From Rotaria socialis (taxonomy: Eukaryota; Rotifera; Eurotatoria; Philodinida; Philodinidae): DNA of 64,000 nucleotides. The stretch's first letter is position 1. The number at the start of each line of letters is the position of its first letter. The DNA lies in assembly GCA_905331475.1 (NCBI GenBank), contig CAJNYU010001055.1, forward strand, positions 62,001 to 126,000, read 5' to 3'. Shown here one piece after another: positions 54,745-64,000 of the stretch. Below the pieces are notes generated by a model. The model saw nothing but the letters and a program-made list of their open reading frames with translations, had not been told where the DNA came from and made no database searches. The translations under genes and the position numbers were made by a program.

Positions 54745-55344
54745 CTAAACATTCGAAGTAAAAGTACTAACATGGATATAACGCCATGATCGACGTTTTT
54801 TAAATAAATTAAAAGTAATCATAAAAGCAACCATAATAGGGCATATATCAATAAAAACCACGGAAAGAAATGTTGTGCATTCCAATTGATTCGGTGATGA
54901 TGATAACCACCAGAGACGATATAAACCTTGAATGTGACCTTTCCAAAGGAATTAAATAATAATAAAAAATACTCACAAGTTCTTCTTAATCTTACCTAAG
55001 ATAACAAAAATAATAAAAATAACAACTATAAATATGTGTATAATATTAATCAAGTTGGATGAAAGAATATTTTGTGTTTTTAAACGATCAACAAGTAATG
55101 ATAAAAGTAACATAAGAGCCAAAAAAGAATACCATATGTCCCATATCCGGGTGAAAATAGATTTTAACTCTTTGTTTTCTATAGCAACAGATTGACTAAG
55201 ACATGAAGAAATTGTAAAACAAATAAAGATGATAGCATAAATCATTTTAATTAAAATAATCATGTGGCGAATATCTAGAATTCGCGAATACATAGAGAGA
55301 CTTCTTTCAATTATTGATTTTACGAACTTTTGTGTTGTCGCCAT
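54745..55344 (-). CDS. Orphan four-helix membrane protein, 180 aa, 2 exons
   Basis: Not recognised. Exons in transcript order 54996-55344 and 54745-54938 join in phase (VILG then HIQGLYRLWW). Four hydrophobic helices are visible: about residues 27-50 (MIILIKMIYAIIFICFTISS), 68-85 (WYSFLALMLLLSLLV), 98-118 (IIHIFIVVIFIIFVILG) and 142-160 (FLSVVFIDICPIMVAFMITF). The ends are basic (N-terminal KFVKSIIER, C-terminal FKKRRSWRYIHV), suggesting both termini in the cytosol. The second exon holds a conserved-looking GLYRLWWLSSSPNQLECTTF loop of the kind found in tetraspan membrane proteins such as claudin-like or stargazin-like families, but that is only an impression. The clean splice and hydrophobic periodicity support a real gene. 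Confidence 0.6.
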
Positions 55345-57040
55345 GCGTATCGGTGATCTAAAAAACGACGTCTAACAGATTTTATCATTTTGAATCCTTT
55401 ATTGTCGACTAAAAAGAGAATATTGATTATTTTGCCATAAAAACAATTGTTTACCGTGAACAAAATTGATCATGGCAACGAATATTTCAATTATCTAGAA
55501 CCCATATATTATGATCATATCACGATTACTTTTCTTCTCTCGTCTCTCTTGTGATTATACAAGCAGAGATGAAAAGATTCTAATAGAAAATGAACGACTC
55601 TTAACTGAATCAATCAGTTCATAGTAAGCTTTCAAGAGAAGAAAAATGTATAGATCTCCTGCTGATCAATATAAATAGTGATGATACTGATCGGTTGCCT
55701 AATATATATCAAGTGTAGGCGGAAAGAAGAAAGAAAATTCATCTCATCAACAACTGATAGTATTTAATATTCATCGGTGACCAAAAATTTTCTTTTTAAT
55801 CAATAGAAGAATTGACTTTTTAAAATACAAATTTTCATTTTCAATCTTTATTATGAATAATACAATTTTTTTAATCCTTTAATGAAAAGACTACTGAACT
55901 CTTTCATTCCATAGATATTAGATAGAGTTCATAAGTACAAAAATAAATGGCATGGCTGTTAGGATCATTTAGAGAAAATAAAAAATCCTTTTTTAATTCA
56001 TTATTTATTGTTCTTTTTATTGATTTACATATTTTACATAAATATATCACCCGTGTTCGTCTTGCGTACTGAAGTACATATGAAAATTCTAAAATCAAGC
56101 GTCAGACATTGATAGTATTACTTGCCTGATAATTATGCAAAGAAATCAAGTGTTTCGTATTAATCTCAATATAGAATATCTGAGTATTCCTGAGTAGGTT
56201 TAAAATGCATAATTTGAATGCTATTCGTTGGTTTAACACCCGCAGACTGCAAAAAAATTGTTGTTTTGACACCGTGAAAGTGATTGAAATTCCTCCCAAA
56301 GATATTCAAATGTTTGTTACAAGAATGAATAACAAACATCCTTTTGTAAACTATTCCTTTGAAAGAACTCACATCGTATATATCAAGTCATCAGATAGCA
56401 ATTGACGAATAGATTTCACTTTTCATTTATTTATTTAATAGAGATATTTGAATCTAATCTTTATGAGTGAACTCGACATACTAAATTTATAGCTCATCAT
56501 AGATCTCTTGATTGCTTCTTGAAAATGTTACGTGTGTTGCTACTTTGAATGACGTAGGCATTAATTCGAATCATCATCATCATCTACAATTATTTGCTCA
56601 GCAACGTAAGCATTTTTTCTGAGCTATAACTTAGAGTATTTATTTGTTCTTCTTATGATCAAGATTAGAGCTCTTTGATATATGAACTTTGTGTATTTCT
56701 CATGTACCAATACTTTGTTTTTCTAGTATGTCTCACACTAATTAAGTTGTACTTATTACGAAGCACCATAAAACTAAATTATAAATAAAAAGTAGACAAA
56801 CTTACCTAGTGACTAAGTGTCATTGACATGATAATGGAGTTTGTATTAATGCAATTGACTGATTACCATGAGATAAATAAGTAAATATTCATTATCTTCA
56901 AAATCGAAAATTCTCAGTTCTGTTGAAAAATAGCAGAGACAAATTGAAAGAATTATTTCACATTGACTTTTGTGAAATTTTCCGCCTACGCATTTTTCCT
57001 CATACCAATCAGAACAGAAATGCGGTCAATAGTGATTGCT

Positions 57041-57378
57041 ATTTTAACCAAGGGGGAACAAGCTGATTTCCAGGCATAGAAATCATCATACATTAAAGAT
57101 ATGAATAACGATTCAGCTGTTAGAAATCACAAGAAATAAATGTAAATAAATGTAAATCACAGAAATTCTCGAACTATATAGCGAAAGAAAATATTGTTAT
57201 CTACTGATTTCTCATAATTTTTCAACATTTCTAAACGTTTCCAATGATTTCTGTTGATTTCCAATGATCATATAAAAACTGACTTCCAGTAATAGAAATC
57301 GCTGGAAATCATAAGAAATCATGGAGATCAAAGAAATCATGGAATCAAGAAATCAGTTTGTTCCTCCTTGATTTTAAT
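57041..57378. mobile_element. Second hAT-like MITE, 322 bp
   Basis: The 22-bp ends CAAGGGGGAACAAGCTGATT.. (57049-57070) and its inverted partner at 57349-57370 differ at only two positions. Flanks ATTTTAAC (57041-57048) and ATTTTAAT (57371-57378) match at seven of eight bases, fitting a worn 8-bp duplication. The interior contains many copies of a GAAATCA-type motif in both orientations and has no coding frame. The ends differ from the element at 25.7 kb, so it is a separate family. Confidence 0.75.
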
Positions 57379-57758
57379 ACTAAACTAAATGAAAATATTA
57401 CTATCGTTTTCAAGTAAACGTTGTTGAGGCTTGAGAACAACAATGAACCGAATCGAGGTCGAACTGAATGTAATTTTTAACAAGGTATTTGATACAACAT
57501 TTATTTAACGTTATGTTTAGGTTTATAGCAACTAGGCTAGCGGTCTTTGTGCTAATTGGTCACTTGTTCATGGTGTAATTCTTTGGCTTCTTGATTTTTT
57601 GTCATTATCTTTTAATGTTAGTCCTATATGAAATAGAACAACTAGTTGAAACAAATATATTGTCGATATTGAAACTTTTATTGGCATTAAAGATAATAAC
57701 TATTTGTTAAATTCAACAATTGATCTTTTGGTAACGCTATGATATTCATACTCAAATA

Positions 57759-57783
57759 TTTTATTTATTTATTTATTTATTTA
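57759..57783. repeat. (TTTA)n microsatellite
   Basis: About six tandem TTTA units. Confidence 0.85.
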
Positions 57784-58208
57784 GTCATCCATATGTTGTA
57801 AGTAGATGAAGTCCGAGGTAATTGAACCAAAACAAACTATAAATTGATTCAAACAAATGTCAAAATTTTTCTGGTTGTGAAAGAGTAATTGTTTAGATAG
57901 TAAAATTTCATAGAATGATATCGATTCTGAACTGTCACAAATAGTTTCACTTATAAACTCTACATATCAAACTTGATAGAAGCGGTTTTGTTTAGGTCTT
58001 AAGAGATCATGATGAAGTACATGATAAAGTAAGGAGTAGCGAAAACTGGCGGTTTGTTAAGTTTTTATCAATTCAATTATGAACTTCATTAAATCGATTA
58101 AGTGGATATTTTCTCTATCAAACTTATACTTTTCCTGCTTTGCATGCGCCTTACCAGTTAAATGGTCAATGTTAGAAAGTGAAATACATTTATTTATCTA
58201 AAATATGT

Positions 58209-60479
58209 TTAAATATTAAAAAATCCGTCAAGTTTAATATCAGAATTATTGGCCGATGTTGCAATCCAAACTGTATATTTTCCAGATGCAACAATCCATT
58301 TTTGATTGATAACATTCCAGTATGAAATATCTCTTGATGTTAATGCTAAAGTCATCTTCTTCGATTCACCTGCGTCCAAGTAAACTCGTTCAAAACCACG
58401 CAAAATTTTTGGGGGTTGTGCTGCTTCGTCTGGAAATCCAATATAGAGTTGTGGAACTTCAGATCCATTCATATTACCAGTATTAGTAACAATAAAGGTT
58501 ATGGTATAAAGAGGCTCATAGAATTTTAGTAAAGCTCTGTTACTATAGGAGGATATACGACGGCGTCTATACGATGTGTGTACATTTGTATTTTCTTGAC
58601 TAATTTTTGCAATAATCAATGTTGAAAAAGAGAATGTCGTATAAGAAAGTCCATAGCCAAAATAATATCTTGGTGTAATATTATTTTTATCAAAATGTCG
58701 GTAGTCCAAGAAGACACCTTCTGTGTAATTCGAGTTATATGTCTCAGTAATATTGGTACCATAATCCGAATCATTCTTGGCTATTGTAAAGACTAATTTG
58801 CCTCCTGGATTATAATTACCAAAGAGAATATCAACTATGGCCTGTCCATATTCAGGACCTGGTAAACCTGCCCAAACAACAGCAGTGACATTAGAGTTAT
58901 CAATCCAAGCTTCGAGATTAAGTTGTGAAACACTATTGACAATAACAATGGTTGAAGCGCATCGAGCAGCTACCGTCTTCACTAGATTATCACCATTATG
59001 ATAAGCAAAAAGATTATGCCTATCACGTCCTTCTGATGACCAAGCATTGATGAAAACAAGGCATTTACCATCTAAAAACCCGCTATTCTCTAACGAACGG
59101 TTAATGGCAACATAATCATCTTGATCAATAATGTATTGAATTTGAAGATGAAAATCACGAGCACTAATTAGAAGTGCAGTGAGAGGATCAATGAAATAAG
59201 TTGAACGAACGTAACCTGAACCACCACCTTGATAGAGAGCACCATCGAGTCCGTCTAATCCATGTGGATCAACACCATCACTATAACGACTTGCCGCCGA
59301 TCCATAAATAGAATAATATTTATCGGTATTTCTATTAAACGGCAACGTATTATTTGTATTTTTAAGTAAGATTATACCGGCAGTGCCAAGCTGTCGGTTA
59401 AGTAAATAATGGTCTCTTGTCACATCATAATTTAAATTGACAGGTGGATAATTAAGATCTTGTCCAAGCAAATAATAAGGTGCTAAAATACGAATCACCA
59501 TGTCATTTATTTTAGCCTCTGTGACTGATCCGTTTCGTATTGCTTGAAGAAGAGCATAGCCCATTAATCCGTCTTGACCAGGCATTTCAATATCCAATCC
59601 ACTCAATGCCGATTGTATTCCAACTTTTGTAGCTCCCCAATCGGACATGACGTTGCCTTGAAAGTCAAGTTCACCTTTCAAAAGGTCATTTAAGATTTTA
59701 CTATTTTGGCATGCTTGTGTTCCATTGACTTGATTGTATGCGCACATGACAGAACCAGCACCAGCAGCAACACTTTCAGCAAATGGCCATAAATAAATTT
59801 CATGCATTGTTTTATCGTCAAGATTAGCTGAATAGCCTTGACTTGGACCAATTTTAGGATGATAAGTACGATTAGATTCTTGTTCATTGCAAATATAATG
59901 CTTTGCAGTAGCTACTACACCTTGGTCTTGAAGTCCTTGTACATAATAAAATGAATTTTCACCTGTAAGATATGGATCAGCACCAAATCCTTCCCAGTTA
60001 CGACCGTGTAAAGCATTTCGATCAATATTCATCATAGGTCCTAGAGCAAAGTGAACTCCCTTTCCTCGAAATTCTTGACCAATGGCAGCTGCACGTTGAT
60101 AGAAAAGATCACGATCCCAAGTAGCTGCAATCTGAATACCAGCAATAAAAGCCGTGGAAAATTGAATACCATCACCTACGCCTGATGGTGAATCTTGAAA
60201 GCAAAGTCCACCGAAATTAAGATGCGGAACAGGTGTAACAAAACCAGCACAATGACCTGCAACACCTGCAGTCATATTACATTTTTCTTCTAAAGTCATT
60301 TGCGCGACAAATTCTTTAGCAAGAATAATTGCTTCGGTCCAAGTTCTTGTCGCAACATTAGTAACTGTGTAGGGCTTTGTTTGAGTATTGACTGTATTGG
60401 TATATGAAGTACAAATATTAAAAAAAATAAGAAAGTAAACGTACTGGTGCATCATGTAGAGAATCGATGATAACCACAT
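58209..60479 (-). CDS. GH3 beta-glucosidase, secreted, fungal type, 756 aa, no introns
   Basis: One uninterrupted frame. A hydrophobic leader (YVYFLIFFNICTSYT) follows the first Met; Met9/Met10 are alternative starts. The GH3 N-terminal barrel shows LGPMMNIDRNALHGRNWEGF, the substrate-binding KHYICNEQESNR and the nucleophile Asp280 in VMSDWGATK. The second domain holds the likely acid/base Glu483 in INAWSSEGRDRHNL and AVVWAGLPGPEYGQAIVDIL. A fibronectin-III-like domain (NTGNMNGSEVPQLYIGFP, LRGFERVYLDAGESKKM) closes the protein. It should release glucose from beta-glucosides such as cellobiose outside the cell. Motifs resemble ascomycete BGL1-type enzymes more than animal proteins; GH3 enzymes are rare in animals. 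Lack of introns, in a window where most other genes are split, supports horizontal gain, but the codon use already looks AT-rich like the host. Confidence 0.93.
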   Translation of the reverse strand: MWLSSILYMMHQYVYFLIFFNICTSYTNTVNTQTKPYTVTNVATRTWTEAIILAKEFVAQMTLEEKCNMTAGVAGHCAGFVTPVPHLNFGGLCFQDSPSGVGDGIQFSTAFIAGIQIAATWDRDLFYQRAAAIGQEFRGKGVHFALGPMMNIDRNALHGRNWEGFGADPYLTGENSFYYVQGLQDQGVVATAKHYICNEQESNRTYHPKIGPSQGYSANLDDKTMHEIYLWPFAESVAAGAGSVMCAYNQVNGTQACQNSKILNDLLKGELDFQGNVMSDWGATKVGIQSALSGLDIEMPGQDGLMGYALLQAIRNGSVTEAKINDMVIRILAPYYLLGQDLNYPPVNLNYDVTRDHYLLNRQLGTAGIILLKNTNNTLPFNRNTDKYYSIYGSAASRYSDGVDPHGLDGLDGALYQGGGSGYVRSTYFIDPLTALLISARDFHLQIQYIIDQDDYVAINRSLENSGFLDGKCLVFINAWSSEGRDRHNLFAYHNGDNLVKTVAARCASTIVIVNSVSQLNLEAWIDNSNVTAVVWAGLPGPEYGQAIVDILFGNYNPGGKLVFTIAKNDSDYGTNITETYNSNYTEGVFLDYRHFDKNNITPRYYFGYGLSYTTFSFSTLIIAKISQENTNVHTSYRRRRISSYSNRALLKFYEPLYTITFIVTNTGNMNGSEVPQLYIGFPDEAAQPPKILRGFERVYLDAGESKKMTLALTSRDISYWNVINQKWIVASGKYTVWIATSANNSDIKLDGFFNI

Positions 60480-62830
60480 ACAAATGTCTTAAAAAGCATG
60501 CATAGACAAAAACAAAAAGAGGTGTTGCTTATCTGAAATACCTGTGAATCTGTTATCTATGTGTTTACCTCAGCAAGTATTATGTAGACCTCTTTGAATA
60601 AATATATCTACAATAGAAAGAGTTGGCATAGATAGTATCAACACTTCACATAATCATATGAGGAATATGTAAAATAAATATTCTCGATTCTTTTCAGCCA
60701 AGATCATTTTTATGTTTCTTTGCTTTGCCTTATGTTTATGATCAATGTATGTACATTGCCTCATAATTAATTGTTCAATTTAGTTTTACCGTTAACAAAA
60801 GAGTAAAGCTTAGTCTAGTTTTTGTTTTAAATAAAAATTTGTTATTGTTCTTATTGTAATAAAAATGTGTTAGACTCATATTGGAATAGTTTTTCATGCA
60901 TCTCAATTAATTCACTCACAAGTACTTTATTCGAAATACTTTTTTATTGTATTCAAATAACACCTCTTTTCATTCTTTCTCAGCAAAAACACCATCAGCA
61001 TTAAAGAAGAGAAAAAATTGACAGAGAACAACAATTCTTGTATCAAGCACCATATAACACGAGTGTTGAAAGTTATTAGTAAAAGTTTTGATTCATGTCT
61101 ACTCGGTTTAATCCATCTAGATTTGGTTGATAATTTCGTTCTATATGATTTACCAGAGAATTAGTTAATGCTTATGACAGAAGCTCATTGGCGGAGAATT
61201 TTAATGGGATTGAAAAAGAAATAATTGTTCTTTTCGAATTATTTGCGATCTGGTAATAGTAGTTTTTCAAACTACTGTGTGTATATTATTGATTTGTTCC
61301 GAAATACATTAACTAAGTTTCAATTCACTTCGATATGCATAAAAAGATAATAAAAAGTTGATATAATGTAAAAAAATTCTTATTTTGATAAAATATTTTA
61401 TGACCGTAAATTATCCTTTGAAATTTGACTTTCATCTAGTCAGAAATAATAATTAGTGATAGAATAGATCAAACCACAGTAAATGAATTTAGATTTCTTT
61501 GATTATTAACAATGTCGTTGAGTTGTTTTTTTGAATAATAGTACTTTAACGGTTCTTATGTAGTCAGCAACTCAGTAGTGTCAAACTTGAAACTTGAATT
61601 CAGTTGAAAATAGAAAATTTCAACTTTCAGCTTTCAACTCATAGCGATATATGTGTGAATCACGATTCTTCACTATGCTATTGGTTTAAAAGTTGAAAAT
61701 TTTCAATTGAATTCAAGTTTCAAGTTTGACATATATGAAATATTCATAGCATAAAATAACTTATCGGTTTTAAAATACAAGAACTCAACGGTCACCTAAG
61801 AAATTTAAACTATCCTATCGTTGATCTATACTTGCAGGTCTTTGTGAACAGTAAGTTTTTACCGAATTTTCATTAGAAAAATTCTTGTCAAAGCCATTAT
61901 CAACAATATATCTGAAATTAGCATAGAATAATCAATCTAATTAACTGTTGTTGACATGTACAGCTATGTTTAGTTGTTGTTTCTTCATTGAATTTCAACT
62001 AGGTGCTCAAGCTCATACTCTCAGACTACAAAATACAACAATGGCCAATGCTATGCATCTATTTATATATATACAACGATTCCTATTGACCAAGGAACAC
62101 AAATAAGTGTTTTGCAAATATAGAAGTCATCTATTTCAATAGAAAGTACGACGGAATACGATTATTTTTACTTCTATGAATTATGTTATCATTTTATTTA
62201 TTGCGCTAAATGATTCCTAGAGATATTGATTTTATTCTAACAAAAAAAAACAGATAGATTGATGAAAAACTGATATTGGTTGTTCATATTTCCTATTGCA
62301 AATGATTTAATCAGCGCATGTTGAAAAACAAAAGCCTCATAAATTTATGAAAGAATAAGACGACCAATCAAATATGTTAAGAAAATGATAGATAAACAAT
62401 CGGTGAAAAATTGATTTGCCCTTACATTCATAGCACATTATGTTGACGAGAAGTAAAAAGTATTTTAAGTTCTCTAAATATAAAGAACTACGATATTCAT
62501 CTGAACTGGATTGAATGTAGTTTATTATGCAACACTCTTCATTCGTTTGAAATCGTGGCTTGAACGGCTTCTAAAATAAATGTAAAGTAGCTATTGTTTA
62601 CATAAATGAAGTCTATGAAAAGAATTGAAACATTTTCAGTCAAGACTTTAACTGTAAAATCAAGCAAGTTTGCTAAAAAAATTTATATTTTGAATCAATT
62701 CTTACTAATAACTATAGAACATTTAAACAATATAAGCATGATCTTTTTTAGATGTTGAATCAAACGAATAAATGGTTTGTAGTATTGTTCCTTATTATAA
62801 TAATATCTATTACTTAAAAGAATAATATTA
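60480..62830. other. Intergenic with a foldback repeat
   Basis: No gene seen. Contains the palindrome at 61579-61731. Confidence 0.55.
61579..61731. repeat. Foldback (palindromic) element, 153 bp
   Basis: Arms of 33 bp at 61579-61611 (TGTCAAACTTGAAACTTGAA..) and 61699-61731 are inverted copies with one mismatch. The interior repeats TTGAAA/TTTCAA motifs. TA dinucleotides lie next to both ends, one base out of register on the left, so a Tc1/mariner-type MITE is possible but not shown. Confidence 0.75.
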
Positions 62831-63697
62831 AGTCTCAGCTGAAATTTTTAATAACTGATCGAAATCTAACCGACAATAAAACGGATGCAACGAAAAATTC
62901 TTCATATATTTATCTCATGTTTAAAGATCCTGAAGAAAACATATGCTATTATTTACAATCCCTATCAATGCCAGAAGAATTAATAAATTTAAATGCCGTA
63001 GCAGTTGGCCATCGACCACTTAATCTTACTCGTGCTCAGATCAATGCAGCATTTGATCGATTACATTCTATTTTATATGGAAATTCATCGTCAAAGTTAA
63101 TTTATCGATTGGGATGAAAGCATTTCAATCAAGCATTGAATTCATACTATCCACATACTTTTCTCACAAAAAATATTTTTACTTCGATCGTTAGAAAACT
63201 CGATCCAAATTCATCCGGGTTTGTGTCTAGGATTTATGTTCAGTTTGATGAATCAACTTATTTTATTTACGAATTACTCTTCGTTTTCTGAAATTTGAAC
63301 ATATGGGTAAACAAAGATATTTAGGAATATTTGGCAGTGACTGACGATGACCGACCAACTGTTTACTATCAATTTCTTGCTAATATTATTGAAAAAAATC
63401 TCACAAACACAATGTTGCCTGTTTTCAATGTCATCAATAGTAGGAGCACGTTTTCTTCGAACGTATCAATTTCGTTCACGACTTATTTATCTTGATTCAG
63501 CTCATGAACAAGGTGAAACATTAATTGAATTAGTTTTATATTGGCATATATTAAGACCTAGTGGGATTCTATTCGGTGATGATTTCACATGACTATCAGT
63601 TCGTTGTGATGTAAAAAAGTTTTTATATATGCGCAACCTAACAATTGAACATCTTGGTAAAACATGATTGATAACAAAATCGTCAGACTCATTATAA
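62831..63697 (+). pseudogene. Class I SAM-dependent methyltransferase-like gene, decayed
   Basis: Readable fragments: an N-terminal part after a possible acceptor at about 62843 (FKDPEENICYYLQSLSMPEE, GHRPLNLTRAQINAAFDRLH), then TGA at 63115-63117 and continuation KHFNQALNSYYPHTFLTKNI. A middle part (VTDDDRPTVYYQFLANIIEK) lies in another frame; a shift near 63420 leads to MSSIVGARFL and LIYLDSAHEQGETLIELVLY, then LRPSGILFGDDFT, the typical DxxH..G-E and GGxxxGDD end of methyltransferases that act on small molecules or glycans. A TGA (63590-63592) follows where Trp is expected, then LSVRCDVKKF and LGKT, another TGA (63665-63667), LITK and a final TAA at 63695-63697. No intact enzyme can be made. 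The family is judged from motifs; the link between the first and later fragments is inferred. Confidence 0.55.
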
Positions 63698-64000
63698 TTA
63701 AAAATAATCTTTCTCCATATTAGCAGTTACCCTCGAATTTGTATCAAAGATTTTCATGAAGTCTAAGAAAGTTCTGTGAGATTATAAAAGAATATTCGTT
63801 TTTTTTCTGTCTTAGAAATAGAATGCAACTAAGAAAGAGAAAGTTCCTATTTAGCCATTGAAAAAGATAGGATCATTCTGTTGTCACAATACTTGCATTT
63901 CAATTTATAGATAAAACTTAAGGAATTTAGTAAACTAATTTGTGTACTGTTTCATGTATTTTCAAGTTAAAATCATTTGTTAAAATAAAATATAAAAGCT

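Larger units (their letters stand above)
55345..58208. other. Intergenic with a MITE
   Basis: AT-rich; short frames near 55904-56405 are not convincing. It holds the element at 57041-57378 and a TTTA tetranucleotide run at 57759-57783. Confidence 0.55.

Overview
The window looks like nuclear DNA of a small invertebrate, most probably a bdelloid rotifer. This is inferred from AT-rich sequence, metazoan genes (acetylcholinesterase, protocadherin, MYPT-type phosphatase targeting subunit, PHF14, TCF21/MSC-type bHLH), many very short introns (about 50-65 bp) with plain GT..AG ends, and an intronless fungal-type GH3 beta-glucosidase that looks horizontally acquired. No bacterial operon, CRISPR array, rRNA or tRNA gene was recognised. 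Exon models were built by hand by joining reading frames at GT/AG sites with matching phase and conserved motifs; no alignment program was used.

Layout. 0.27-1.2 kb (-): five-exon DEK_C + SWIB chromatin protein. 4.56-8.76 kb (+): six-exon acetylcholinesterase with a T-type tail, converging on a single-exon Tctex1-type dynein light chain at 9.0-9.4 kb (-). 11.5-12.0 kb (+): decayed TIR-domain gene. 13.1-13.3 kb (-): possible retroelement integrase relic. 15.1-19.2 kb (-): four-exon protocadherin. 19.2-24.7 kb: no gene seen. 24.8-25.5 kb (+): orphan single-pass membrane protein, followed by a 210-bp hAT-like MITE. 27.3-28.5 kb: odd GC-richer island with a small ORF, two N bases and a broken inverted repeat. 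30.7-34.8 kb (+): SNAP-25-type SNARE and, 109 bp downstream, a FAM194/ERICH6-like gene. 36.9-37.6 kb (+): TCF21/musculin-type bHLH factor. 41.8-47.7 kb (+): 20-exon MYPT gene. 48.4-53.4 kb (+): 17-exon PHF14. 54.7-55.3 kb (-): orphan four-helix membrane protein. 57.0-57.4 kb: second hAT-like MITE. 58.2-60.5 kb (-): GH3 beta-glucosidase. 61.6 kb: foldback repeat. 62.8-63.7 kb (+): methyltransferase-like pseudogene.

The genes do not form one pathway. Two themes link some of them: cholinergic/synaptic and secretory functions (acetylcholinesterase, SNAP-type SNARE, protocadherin) and chromatin/transcription (SWIB protein, bHLH, PHF14). I did not find a convincing new multi-gene system. The points most worth checking are the T-tail of the acetylcholinesterase, the foreign-looking GH3 gene, the shared G-to-A style of decay in two pseudogenes, the two short hAT-like elements with target-site duplications, and the 27-28.5 kb island.
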